From Apium graveolens (taxonomy: Eukaryota > Streptophyta > Magnoliopsida > Apiales > Apiaceae), in NCBI RefSeq assembly GCF_009905375.1, contig NC_133648.1, forward strand, positions 88,040,307 to 88,104,306: DNA of 64,000 nucleotides. The letters are read 5' to 3'. Made by a program: the position numbers and the translations under genes. Under the pieces are notes generated by a model that saw only the letters and a list, made by a program, of their open reading frames with translations, searched no databases and was not told the origin of the DNA. Positions 45,595 to 56,713 of this stretch are shown piece by piece (position 1 is the stretch's first letter; the number at the start of each line of letters is the position of its first letter).

Positions 45595-47397
45595 CTATCT
45601 CTCGATCATGTGGCAATCCTGGTAACTTTCTGGGAAAATGTTAGGGAATTCTCTTACTATAGGGATCTCATCCAAAATAGGGGCCTCTTTCTTCGTATCC
45701 ACCACATGAGCCAAGTACGCCTCACATCCTTGCCGCATTAATCTTTTTGCTTGCATCACTGAAAGGAACTTCATATCTTGTCTTTGTCCTTGGTAGCTGA
45801 TCCTTTTATTATCTGGGGTGTACATAACAACTCTCTTTTTCTTACAATCTATATTCGCCTTATGTAAAGATAACCAATCCATACCTAGAATAACATCAAA
45901 GTCTCCCAACTCGAAGGGTATTAAGTCAACAGGGAACACATACCCTGAAATCTCTAGGGAACAACTAGGATAAAATTGTTTTACAGGTACTTTATCTTTA
46001 TTAGCCACTTGTATGGTCAGAGGTTCATCTAGGTCTTCTAATATCAATTGCATTTTATTCACACAATTCACAGATATAAAGGATTTGGACGCTCCCGAAT
46101 CAAAGAAAATGTTAACAGGTACGAAATTAAGAGTAAGCGTACCTGCAACCACATCGGAGTCATGAACTGGAGACTTCTTGGTCATCTTAAAAGTCCAAAA
46201 TCTCACAGTACTGGTTGCTGGTCCTTGGGACACACTCCTTCCGACATTACCTTGAGTCACTGACTTGCAATTCCTAGCTATGTGTCCCACTTTGCCGCAA
46301 CTAAAATAAGTAACTCTTTGAATCTCAGACTTACACTCCGTGGAATAGTGACCTTTCTGTCCACACTTAAAACAATTAACATTCTCTCGGCACTGTCCAC
46401 TGTGCCTCTTCCCACATGTCTTACAATCAACCACTGGCTTACTCATCCTCGTCGGGGCAAAGTTAACTAAAGTTGTACCGGGTTTAGCTTGGGGAAAATT
46501 CTGCCTTTTAAACTTCTTATTCTTATTCTTGCCAAACCAATGCTGGAACTTCCGGCTTGCTATTCCTGATTCTGACTTAGCAGGTCCACTTTCAAATTTC
46601 CTCTTCTTCTCGCACTGCTCCTTTGCAGCTAACTTCTGATCACTCTCTATCACTAGGGCAGCCTGGACTACCGAAATATAGGTTTTGAGTTGTAAGGCTA
46701 CAACTCCACTCCTTATGTCCGGCTTCAACCCTTGTTAAAACCGCTTCGCTCGTTGAGCTTCTGAACTTACATATTCCGGTGCTATACGGGCCAACTCCGT
46801 AAACTTCGCTTCATATTCCGTGACATTCCTATCTCCTTGTTTCAATTCCAAAAATTCCAACTCCATTTGATTTTAGAGACAGTCCGGAAAGTATTTCTCC
46901 AAAAACAATTCTGTAAATCTGGCCCAGGGAACCGGACCTTCTCCTTCTAGGGCTCGCGTAGACTCCCACCAATAATTCGAATCATTCCTCAAAAAATAAC
47001 TAGCATAATCAGTCTTTAAATCCTCACTCACCTTGGTGAGCGCAAACGCCTTTTCCATCTCCTTTAACCATATCCTGGAAACAACAGGATCTACTTCTCC
47101 TTTAAACTCTAGGGGCTTTACTGCTTGAAAAGACTTAAAACTAACACCCTGATTTGCCCCTCTCATCTCATGCTGCTGTTGGATTTGTAGTTGCTACTGT
47201 TGGATTTGCTGTTGTTGTTGCTGTATAAGCTGTTGTTGCTGTTGTTGTTGTTGTTGCAATTGTTGCTACTGCTGCTGGAATTGTTGTTGCTGTTGGACCA
47301 ACTGTACAGTCTGCTGACGCAACAAGTTCATCAAGTCACTCATGGAAGGATCCCCAGCAGATCCGTTATTGGGCTGAGAATTTCTCTTTGGTGGCAT
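45595..47397 (-). pseudogene. gag: Gypsy-D gag and protease, broken
   Basis: ATG 47397 (MPPKRNSQPNNG) follows a good splice acceptor (TTATGTTTCAG). The N-terminus holds a long Gln tract (about 47172-47300) broken by TAG at 47266-47268 and 47194-47196. The capsid region has FKSFQAVKPLEFKGEVDP and WWESTRAL. The zinc knuckles are CFKCGQKGHYSTEC and a second that has lost its first Cys (YFSCGKVGHIARNC). Protease has FFDSGASKSFISV and the segment [11 protein letters not shown]. Further stops are TAA 46873-46875 and 46735-46737. The frame runs to 45595 before a shift. Confidence 0.9.
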
Positions 47398-47817
47398 CTC
47401 CTGAAACATAACAGTCATATATAAGAAAATGGATTGTTCCAGCAGTCTATATTTATGCATCGGGAGAGCGTTGCCACTAAGACAATATTCTCATCCCCAT
47501 TTTAATTGGATCCGTCCTGAGTGAATGATTATAATCTAAAAATGCCAGCAACGGAAACAACATTAATAATAACAACAATAATAGCAACGCACAATATATA
47601 AAAACTGAACAATAAAATAAAGCAGCTGAAATACAATAACCAACATAATCCAACTAGTACAACTGAAAACCCAACTGGAAAGAACCATCCGAATACACAC
47701 CAAAATTGGCCAGTTCACTAGGTCCTGATACTGCACAGCTCTGAACTCTGAACTAATGAAATGGTCAACAGATCTAGCCCTCTCTATAGCCATCTGGGTC
47801 AATGCTCTCACACGGGT
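47398..47817 (-). other. Gypsy-D spacer between ORF0 and gag
   Basis: The frame of ORF0 stays open past its TGA (47818-47820) from 47817 down to 47563, so the TGA may be a late mutation and the protein once longer. The rest shows no gene. It ends at the acceptor before the gag ATG. Confidence 0.4.
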
Positions 47818-48231
47818 TCACACCTCAGGGGAAGGGGCAGAAATACTCTGGAATTGTGCAATAGGTACCTGATCAAACTGAGCAGCAAACTCCAGACTCT
47901 GATCTCGGATAAAAGAAGTATTCATCGCCCTATGAACATGGTAAGGGATCGGTGAAGAAGTACCACTAGGGGCCACATGAGGTACTGGAGGTCTCATCAT
48001 GGAAGAACTGGGACCGCAGCCGGGAGGGAAATCCCTGACAGCAGACACCGACCTACGTACCCAACAGGGATGAGGACCAGATCCAGGGATGTCTCTAGGC
48101 ACAAAGGAAGGGACTAGTGGAGGAGGCATAGGGGTCTCCTCGGTAACAGCATCAGGGGGTCTCTCAGAATCTGAGCTATCCGAATCAGAGGGATTCTCCC
48201 GAGATGGAGAACTTGAAATCGCAATAGGCCA
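47818..48231 (-). CDS. Gypsy-D ORF0, main exon
   Basis: The minus-strand acceptor ATGTTGACAG (ending 48232) opens 137 codons in phase 0. The exon starts WPIAISSSPSRENPSDSDSS, acidic and Ser-rich like the gypsy-1 ORF0 exon. It then becomes Pro-rich (MPPPLVPSFVPRDIPG) and ends at TGA 47818. Joined to the LTR exon (48745-48683, phase 0) the product would be about 158 residues. The intron of 451 nt contains the LTR end and primer site, as in gypsy-1. No recognised domain; disorder and acidic charge are the shared traits. Confidence 0.5.
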   Translation of the reverse strand, partial: WPIAISSSPSRENPSDSDSSDSERPPDAVTEETPMPPPLVPSFVPRDIPGSGPHPCWVRRSVSAVRDFPPGCGPSSSMMRPPVPHVAPSGTSSPIPYHVHRAMNTSFIRDQSLEFAAQFDQVPIAQFQSISAPSPEV

Positions 48232-48440
48232 CTGTCAACATAATAAATATACAGGGAAGACACAACCAGGTTAAGGAAATTCTATCAAAACATTTAATAG
48301 ATGCCAGGGTAACGCCGTCGAAGCCCTCGATTGACTCTAAAGGTTTGCTCCTCCATATGAGTTGTTGACTCACACCTAAAGACTCACATTATCACCTACT
48401 CGACACAATCCCTAACCTGAATCAGGGACTTGGACCTGTA

Positions 48441-48452
48441 GCTCTGATACCA
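48441..48452 (-). other. Primer binding site of gypsy-D
   Basis: TGGTATCAGAGC on the minus strand, three bases past the LTR end. Confidence 0.93.
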
Positions 48453-48454
48453 AC

Positions 48455-51405
48455 TGTGACGGCCTCAACCCCGGGGTCAGGAGTTGACGTCACTAAACAT
48501 AATTACCAAAAATATAAACAACGGAATTATTATTAAAATATACTAACTTGACCCCAAACCAAGATCCGATCCAGGTTCAAGTATGATTCAGGTTCTCAAT
48601 ACTACAAACTCTTTATTCAACATCTAACATACTCTAACTTTATTCAGCAACTCCTCAGACATCATGGCCTAATACAAACTACCTCAGAGGAGCCGGGTCC
48701 AGTAGGGGCGGGAACATGGGTCGGTCTGACTGATCTTCTAGGCATCTGTGAAATATACATAACAGTTTGCAAGGATGAGCATAATCGCTCAGCAGTACCA
48801 ATATATGAACAACAGAATAAAACTGGAATGTAACAATAATAGGAACAGAACTGTAATCATGATATCAACATTTCATAATGAAAATCAGAGACAACTAGAT
48901 ATCACTAACTAGCATGCTTTATTAAAACAACATAGTAGTGTGTTGTGTAAATACCAGAGTCCAATTTTAGCATGCTAATCATTTTTATAAAACCGATGTA
49001 TCAACTACTTATGCTCTTATATTAATCACAAATCCCAATCAGATACATAGCGGATATGTGAAGACAGCTGATCAGGCTATCAACACCAGACGGCTCTCAC
49101 TGCCATCCCATTTACCTGTTCCGGAACTCAAAGACTAGCCAGGTCTCTGACCTGATGGACTAATCGGTTTTATAGTGCGCGTAACCGAATTAGCCTCTTA
49201 CGCCACCTCAATAGGCCTACTCTGGCCCCAATGTATCCCATATCTGACCATTTTATCCAGTTTTCAAAACATTTGTACCTATCTCATTTTTAAAATCATT
49301 TATTTAACCAGCACATATATAAAATCCAGTTCGCAAATCATTCCATTCGAGATAGGTACCTTTCGAAGTTACTTTTCCCCAAAATAATTTAAAAACAGTG
49401 ATTTATAACTACAGGGGATACGTAACTTAAAACGTTTCTGTTCCATTACGAGAATAAAATATTTAGCTATTCATATGCACTGAACCATAAAAGAATGGTC
49501 AAGGGTACTTGCCTTGCAACGCTTTACAAAACCCTAAGTAGCTTTCACGCTGACTTTGATCCTGGGAAAACTCGCCTGGGATCTACAGTACAGAGTACCC
49601 TAATTAGTTATACCGACATGCTTGATATCCTCAAATCCTAATAACCCAAATCCAACAACCCGACTCGTATTATTATTATTATACACATAATCATGTAATC
49701 ACATCTATCGAAAATAAATAGGGGTAACACATAGAACATAATTATGTACGTTTACAAATATATTTTTAGAAAATTTTGGCAGCAACTTCTTTATTTATAA
49801 GACTACCCGTCGATTATAATCGACGTCAACAATCCTCAACAATCCACATTTTCATTTCATACCAATTCTATATTCACGCACAATTTATTTTCGAAAACAT
49901 TTTATACGAATCATTTTATTTATTTATAAGGTTTAGGACTCAGAACATCGTCATCACCGTCCACCGTTGACTCACCGAAGTTCATCATCAACGGCGGTAA
50001 AATTTACGGGTACCCGATTAATTTCGGGTTTCCATCGTAAATTCTGCCAATTATTTTAAAAATCATTTCCAACACGAATAATTAATATCACGAATATTAA
50101 TCAATAATTTCCTGCAATAAAAGGAATTAAAATTAAAAGTTGCAATAATCCAACCCAACAGAACATGAACGGCCCAACAAGGCCCAAACTACCAGCCCAA
50201 CAGTCAACCCAACTGTAAGGCCCAACAAAGAAACCAAGGCCCAAATGCACAGGCCCAACAGAGAAACCACAGAGCAGCAACCACAGCACACACGGCCACG
50301 CGCCGCCCACACACACACACACACAACATAGTTACACACAGCACATCACACACAACACAGCACATATGCACACACAGGGCACACACACACATATATATAT
50401 GTATACCAACTGAGCAAAAAAAATCAAGCGAAGCCAAACTGGAAAAGAACAGCGGCGGCTCACCGGAAAAACAAGCCGGGAAAAAAACAGGAAGAGGAAC
50501 GAAGCCTAGGGAAACAGCAGGAAGAAAATGATAGCTGAGAAAAGAAAGAGTCGAGCAAAACCAGAAGTAATTGAGAGAGAACAGAGAGAGAGTCGAGATA
50601 CGGCCGAGAGAGACAAAGAGAAGTAATTTTTAGCTTCCCCCCCTTGATTACTCACGCTCCTGAAATAACCAACACACGGCATGTGTCCAACTTCGTTGGA
50701 TACGTGTCGTTTTATTTTTTGTTTTAACTGACTGCAAGCCCGACATGTCGTTTTAATCTAGTTTTAAGGGTACAATTCATAAATAAGTATTGATCAGAAC
50801 ATTTCCCAAATAGGCTTGATGATACAAATATCCCGAAGTTATTTAAATCATAAATTTCGAAATTTTAAAACAATTTTTAAGGTATGCTTTATACCCGTTT
50901 TTTTAACGAATAACGAAACAACGCGCGAGTAAAACGATTCCCGAAAATTTCCAATATAATTTTAAAATTCTCCGAATATTATAACCTTCATAAAATATAA
51001 GTTTCATAATTTTTGAAGATTTCCATAATTAAATTTAGATTTTACAACCAAACACACTCAGAAAATCATTTAAAAATAAATAATTAATAAAATATTGATT
51101 TCTCAATTTTATAAAGTCCTAAAAATAATTATTAAAATTATAAAAATATAAAACCAATTTTAAAAATAATTCAAGTATTTCTGAAATTAAAACTACAATG
51201 AAATCACTATTTTATAAGCAAAAGAAAATCATATATCTCTATAATAAATCACACAATTCAATCCCACATAACAACAATCATAAATAATTAAATAACAATC
51301 CGTAATTGCAGCCAAAACCAATACACACATTTTATTTATTTACTTAAACCTTTATTACACTTCCAAATATTAGAATAAAATAAAAAATACACGAGTCGTT
51401 ATAAT
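48455..51405 (-). repeat. Gypsy-D 5' LTR, about 2951 bp
   Basis: It matches the 3' LTR throughout and ends GGCCGTCACA. The first bases at 51405 read TATAACGAC directly against copia-B sequence, so the TG end seen in the other copy is missing. A (CA)n tract lies at about 50308-50390. A donor-like CCG|GTGAGCC occurs at about 50460 after a CT-rich leader. Confidence 0.93.
48683..48745 (-). CDS. Putative LTR-encoded ORF0 first exon, gypsy-D 5' LTR
   Basis: ATG 48745 directly follows TTTCACAG and opens 21 codons beginning MPRRSVRPTHVPA. The last codon GAG precedes the donor GTAGTT in phase 0. The N-terminus is basic but has no ARKS motif. The main exon is at 48231-47818. Confidence 0.45.
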
Positions 51406-51547
51406 AAGGGAACATGTGGTGAATGGTACAGTGGAACTCCATTTTATTCTAAGTGAAAAGCAGATTGTAGACATATTTACCAAGCCACTTGATTAATCAA
51501 CATTCACAAGATTAGTAAGTGAGCTAGGTATGCTTAATTATTCATAA
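51406..51547 (+). pseudogene. pol: Copia-B pol, C-terminal tail of RNase H
   Basis: It reads REHVVNGTVELHF, then DIFTKPLD, a TAA at 51494-51496, and STFTRLVSELGMLNYS up to TAA 51545-51547. It is the continuation of 32678-35383 across gypsy-D. About 175 codons present in copia-A are missing between the two. Confidence 0.9.
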
Positions 51548-52104
51548 ATTCATGTTCCTATTATAATCTATTTTGAAGCCTGAAATGAATTTGTTGTGAG
51601 TACAAAGTTGGCTTTAAGTAAAGATTATTCTATCAATGGATATTCCCTATCCGTTGAAAGCCAAAAATTTTCTATCAACGGATGTTCATTATCCGTTGAA
51701 AGACAAATACATTTCTGGTAATTTTATCCCTCAACGGATAAAACTGTGTTAATCTTCAACGAATAACTATTTACCTCATCCGTTGAAGTGTCACATCGGT
51801 TGTTTTAAGTGAGTCACAGCCGTTGATTCTTTTACTTAACCGTTGATACATATATATATACACAGATGTATGTATTTGTATTAAAGGCAGTTTTTAGAAT
51901 TCATACAGTTTTCTTTATTCTCAAACGACTGTAATTCACTTAAAAGTATTGTTTAATCATTCTCCTTACGTTTTAATTTGAGAAAGTATAAAAGCCCCTT
52001 GAATTCTTATTTTCACTTTACACTTTCTTGCAATTTTTCAAAAGCTTTTACTCTCTTTCTCTCCCAAAATTCTCAACTTTTCTCTGCAACCTCTACCCAC
52101 TACA
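51548..52104 (+). promoter_or_regulatory. Copia-B spacer with motif cluster and TATA box for the extra ORF
   Basis: TATAAAAG is at 51987-51994, 111 bp before the ATG, followed by a CT-rich leader. At 51633-51800 there are about six copies of the CAACGGAT/ATCCGTTGA motif in both directions. Copia-A has the same order of parts, so the promoter is probably functional in the family. Confidence 0.6.
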
Positions 52105-55100
52105 ATGGCACCAGTAGTAAAGATAATGTCCCAGTCTGGATTTGTCTATGAGAAAAACAATTTCGTAGCTTTGGTGGAAAAGAATGAAGCCTACTCAGAT
52201 TATCACAAGATGATGGACTTCATCAAAAACTACAAACTAAGCTATGCAATGCTGGAAGCCCCAACTATTTACTGTGAGGTAATTGAGGAGATTTGGACAG
52301 CTGCAGAGTTCTACCCCACTGATATGACCATCACTTTCTCTCTCAAAGGTAAAGATTACTGTATTAACTGTGATGATATACAGTCCTATTTCAAACTACC
52401 TGAGAACAATGCCATGACACCACACACTGATAATGATGTATCTAGCATGTTAGATTCCATAGGCTATTCTTTTGATTCTGCTAGTTTAGGGAGTATTAGA
52501 AGAAAAGGCCTTAGGAAAGAATGGAGTTTTCTTGGAGATGCCTTTATCAAGGTTTTCTCTGGGAAAATTAGTAATTTTGATGCAATAACTTCATCTCTTG
52601 TTAATATGCTCTATATGCTAGTTTCTGATAGGTATTTTAATTTTAGCAACTATATTATGCTAGAATTAGGTACCAGGTTAGGTAACAAAGCTAATAGACC
52701 TCATAACATCTACTATGCTAGATTCTTTATGTTATTGGGTAACCATGTTGCTGAAGGTTTGGTCATAACCAATGAGAGTAATAAACTCAAATGTTGGGCA
52801 CAAGAGAAAAAGGTCCTTGCAGACCTTTTGAGAATTAACCTCAACAATCAGGTGCCATTGGTATATTTGCCAATAATGAATGCACCTCAGGTAAGTGAGG
52901 TAAATACTTCTTCAACTCCTACTACTTCCAACCCCATTATTTCTTTTCCTTCAAGTGTGACCATGGAATCTGTGTCTTTGTCCCAACATATTCCTACCAA
53001 GGCCACCAAACCTAAAGTTTCATGACCAAAGTCAAAGAAAGCCATCTCTGTTGTTTCTAAAAAGACAACAGTTGTAACAACTACCAAAATCCCTGAGGGG
53101 AGTGAACAGGGTGTGAGTGGTGAGGGGAGGGGTGAACATCAAGAAACCCCCCAGGATAAGGTAGGAGAGGTGAGTGATACCCCGGCTAGCCAAGCCACAG
53201 TTTCTCAAAAGACTGTGGTGGTTGAAAAGGATTCAAACTCATCCCTAGTTGCATCCTCCCAAAAGGGTGCAGCTATTGAAAATAGTCCCCAACCAGGGAC
53301 ACAGAACAAAAGAGGGAGGGACACTGAACCCACACACTCTCCTATAAAAGCCTTTACAAGAAGAAAGAGGGTCAAGACCTTAGTTTCCATACAGGGTGTA
53401 CACACTGCACAGATACACCCACCTGTATCTATGTCTTCTCAAATTCAGCTTGATGTGACTCCAACAAATGTGGAGTCACATCCCCATTCTCTCAAAATTA
53501 ACACACATCAATCACCAAATTCTCCATCACCATCTCTGGATGTGGACATGATATTCACATCAATTCCTGATTCTCCCTCTTTACAACTCAGGGAGGAGCC
53601 CCACTTAAATACTGGTGATCATCATCTATTAGATGATTTGTTGGATCATCAGCCAATTCTTTCAGACTTAGTTGAAGAATTTGTGTCACCTAAATTAATA
53701 TCAATCTACACAGATTCAACAATTATGTCAATTTCAATTTCTACTTCTTTTCCTTCTTCAATGGATATTCCTCATCCGTTGACAAGTGGTTGTTCTTCGA
53801 CGGATAAGCTTAACAGCAGTTATCCGTTGATACCATCAGTTCCTACTTCAACGGATACTCCCTATCCGTTGATAGTTTCTACACAAATAACTGAATCAAT
53901 TCCAAGTGTAGAAGACATGGTTACTGTACAATCACTTCTAGGTTTGAGGGAAGGGAGTGAAAATTTGAGTGAGAGGTTGGGTTGCTCCCAGGCAAAAGGA
54001 GAGCTTGAGAGTCTAAATATGCATGCTATTTCTTCCAGCATGGCAAAAGAAATTGAGAGGAGTGCCACCTTAGTAGGTGAGGGTGAGGGTGTGAGGAGTG
54101 TGAGCCAGGGGGAGCCCCTGATGCAAGAAAAGAGAGAAATTGAGAGAAAAGCAGGTACAGAAGGTATAAGGGTGGATCCAGCCATTGCTAATGAGTCAAT
54201 GATTGTGGATGATGCTGAAAAGGAAAGACAATTTTAGCAACATTACAAAGCTATAATTGATAACATTTCCATGGATGCTGACACTTTTACTCATCCTGTG
54301 TCAGCCTATCAATTGTTGGCTACTCAGGGCAATGAGGAGGCAGAAAAGACTTTAAATCTAGTGCATACTTCAGAATCTCTACAAAGGGATAAAGTTGCTG
54401 TCAACTTGATACCTTCTACAGCTGGTGAGCCATCTGAAGAATTTGGTGTAAATTCTAATGATGATGACTCTGTTTCATTTGATGGAAGCATGAACTTAGG
54501 GGGAGATGAAGGCCCAAGTTGTATTCCAGACTTACCTGAATGGGCATTAACAAAGGAGTCAACACCAGGCCAATTCAATGTCTCCTTAGTCAAACAAATC
54601 ATGTCTATCCAAAGAGCCATTCAGAACACCTCCAATGCTGGTACCAAGGCTCTTCTTCAAGCCCACCTAGATTCTCTATATCTCATGAAGCTACAACAAT
54701 TAAGACAGAATCTGAGTGTAGATGAACTCAAGAAGGATATAGCTGACTTGAAGTCCTACAATTCTGAGAAGCTGGATTCAGTCATGCCCTATGGTACTAT
54801 GTAGGACTTGTTAATGAGACTAAGAAGAAAATCAGATACTGAAAAGAGACTGGCCAAGTTGGAAGACAGAGTTCAAGTCATTGAAAACTCTGTGGTCACC
54901 ATTCTTTAAAATCAATAGTCTCAGACAAGTCTACTCATGCAACTGGCATGACTACTTCAAATCAAAGGAAAGCTTGATGGAATTGATCTAATCCAGCTAG
55001 CAGCAGCTGAGATGAAGGTGAAGGAGCAAAGGAGAAAAATTGATGAAAGGATGCAACAGATGTTTGGCTCTACAACTTCAAAATCATTATCTGTGAAACA

Positions 55101-56525
55101 TAGCACAAAGGTTGAATTAATCATTATGGAGCACAAGTCAGCAAGGAGGAATAAGGTTGGAGAAACTTCTTTCAGGAATTTGAAACTCATGGTACTCAAG
55201 CCATCCACTAGATTCAACAGGGACTCTACAAAGAACCCTCTAAACTTTAGTCAATCAAAAAAGTAGATTTTCCTCTTCCAAAACCTGATGAAGACAAAGT
55301 TTTGGGTGGTAGTATCATAAAGCACAAAGAGACCAATGATGTAGTGGAAAGAATGAATATGGCTATCATTTATAGAGAAGGAAAGAGTATCTTTGTGATG
55401 CAAGGACATACCAAATTCTCTAAAGCCAAGAGGGAAGAAACCATGAGGTTAAAGGAAGAAGCTAAAAAGCTGAAGGCTGACAAAAGAGCACAAGCAAAGC
55501 TTGAAAAACAACTAAAGTCAAGTCAGGATGAAGAAAAGAAGAAGATTGAAGACAAGAGTGAAGAAGACAAGATGGAAAGCAGAAATGTGGATATGGGGAA
55601 TGTGGTTGGTGAGAGTGTGGAGGAAAGAAAGGAATGGCAGAAAGGGAACAGAAAGAAGGCCAATGCAAAAAGGAAGAGTGAAGATGACACTGTAGAAACC
55701 CAATCAAAATCTAAACCACTACCTTCCATTCCTGAGCCTTTTATTGCTGATCCTAGTATAAATGTCCATGGTGAACCAATCATTCCTAAAGAGGAACCTA
55801 TTGATTGGGACACCATCAATTTGCCTACCTTCTTAACTACCTCTCCACCACCAAAGAAACTGAAAAGAAAATCCAAATCTACACCTCCCCTAACCTCAAG
55901 TAAATTCACTCAGAAATACAAACCTAAGCCCAAGCCACAAGCCTCAAAGGATGATTATGTTCAAATTTGTGACATAAAAGAGTTTACAGATATTCAACTC
56001 TATCTGGATGAGCTGGAGGAAGTAAGGGGAATAAGTGCATACAAACAGCTCCCAGAAAGGCTAGTGTTCAAGTATAAAGGAAGTGAGGAAAGGACTTGGC
56101 CTCTTCAAAGAATTCTGAATGAAGGCTATTCTACCTTGGTTAGAGTCTACTCAGCTATAAAAAGGGATTCTGGCTTTACCAGGACTGCCAAAACTGAGAT
56201 TCTCAACAAGATTGCCAGCATAAGGAAATCTTGGTGGGAGTCTAATTCCTTGCCTAGAACATTACTCATACCTGAGCATGAAATTACAATTCATAAATCA
56301 CCTCATTGGTTGATGGAGTTCAGAGACAATAAAGGAGTCAGAAGATTTCTCAGACTTGAAGACCAACTTAAAATTGCCAGTAATGAAACTCTCAAGGACA
56401 AGCAATCTAAGTTGGACATCAGTGAAGAAGATGAAGCTGAATTCTACAGACAACTCCAACTCCAAGTAGAGGAAAATGACAGGAGGCTAGGGAAGAAAAC
56501 AAGGGATCGATGGAAAAGAAAATAA
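52105..56525 (+). pseudogene. Copia-B extra ORF (~1470 codons) downstream of pol, broken
   Basis: One reading frame runs from ATG 52105 (MAPVVKIMSQSGFVYEKNNF) to about 55264, then shifts once and ends at TAA 56523-56525 (KKTRDRWKRK). The stops are TGA 53023-53025, TAG 54235-54237, TAG 54802-54804, several near 54907-54950, and TAG 55264-55266. The first ~260 residues look like a folded domain (WSFLGDAFIKVFSG, YIMLELGTRLGNKANRPHNI). The middle is long, disordered and rich in Ser, Thr and Pro, with four motif copies at 53762-53870. The C-terminal part has a Lys/Glu coiled coil, a basic KKLKRKSKS and a conserved-looking end domain (YLDELEEVRGISAYKQLPER). No signal peptide or transmembrane segment is seen, so it is not an obvious envelope. 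Its N-terminus reminds me of putative plant transposon proteins, but I cannot name the family. Confidence 0.8.
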
Positions 56526-56713
56526 TCTGCTCAGCCTAAAGGAGCATCCTTGGAAACAATGTAATTCTTCAATTCTATCTCAATACATACACTTTTGCAG
56601 CACTTTTGAATTTCACCTTGATTTCGGTTCAGATGTTTGTTAAGTGTTTTGTTATCATCAAGTTAAACCCAAATTTATGCCTACAATTCCAATAGACATA
56701 AATAGGAGGAGAT
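56526..56713 (+). other. Copia-B 3' untranslated segment and polypurine tract
   Basis: No gene. AATAGGAGGAGAT at 56701-56713 precedes the 3' LTR and is the likely polypurine tract. Confidence 0.75.

Larger units (their letters stand above)
35384..51405 (-). mobile_element. Gypsy-D, Tekay/Del-type Ty3/gypsy, minus strand, with extra leader copy
   Basis: On the minus strand: 5' LTR 51405-48455, primer site, ORF0, Q-rich gag, protease, RT, RNase H, integrase with chromodomain, polypurine tract, 3' LTR 38599-35658. A second primer site and 274 bp of leader (35657-35384) then follow where host sequence is expected. So this is the remnant of a tandem LTR-internal-LTR-internal unit. No target duplication is found, and the flanking copia-B has lost about 500 bp. 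RT is split by solo LTR-G. Confidence 0.92.

Noticed and set aside
47191..47424. Leucine-rich ORF on the plus strand
   Set aside because: It is the antisense reading of the glutamine tract of gypsy-D gag.
52105..53025. Envelope gene of a copia retrovirus-like element
   Set aside because: No signal peptide, membrane anchor or cleavage-like site is visible; only its position after pol resembles env.
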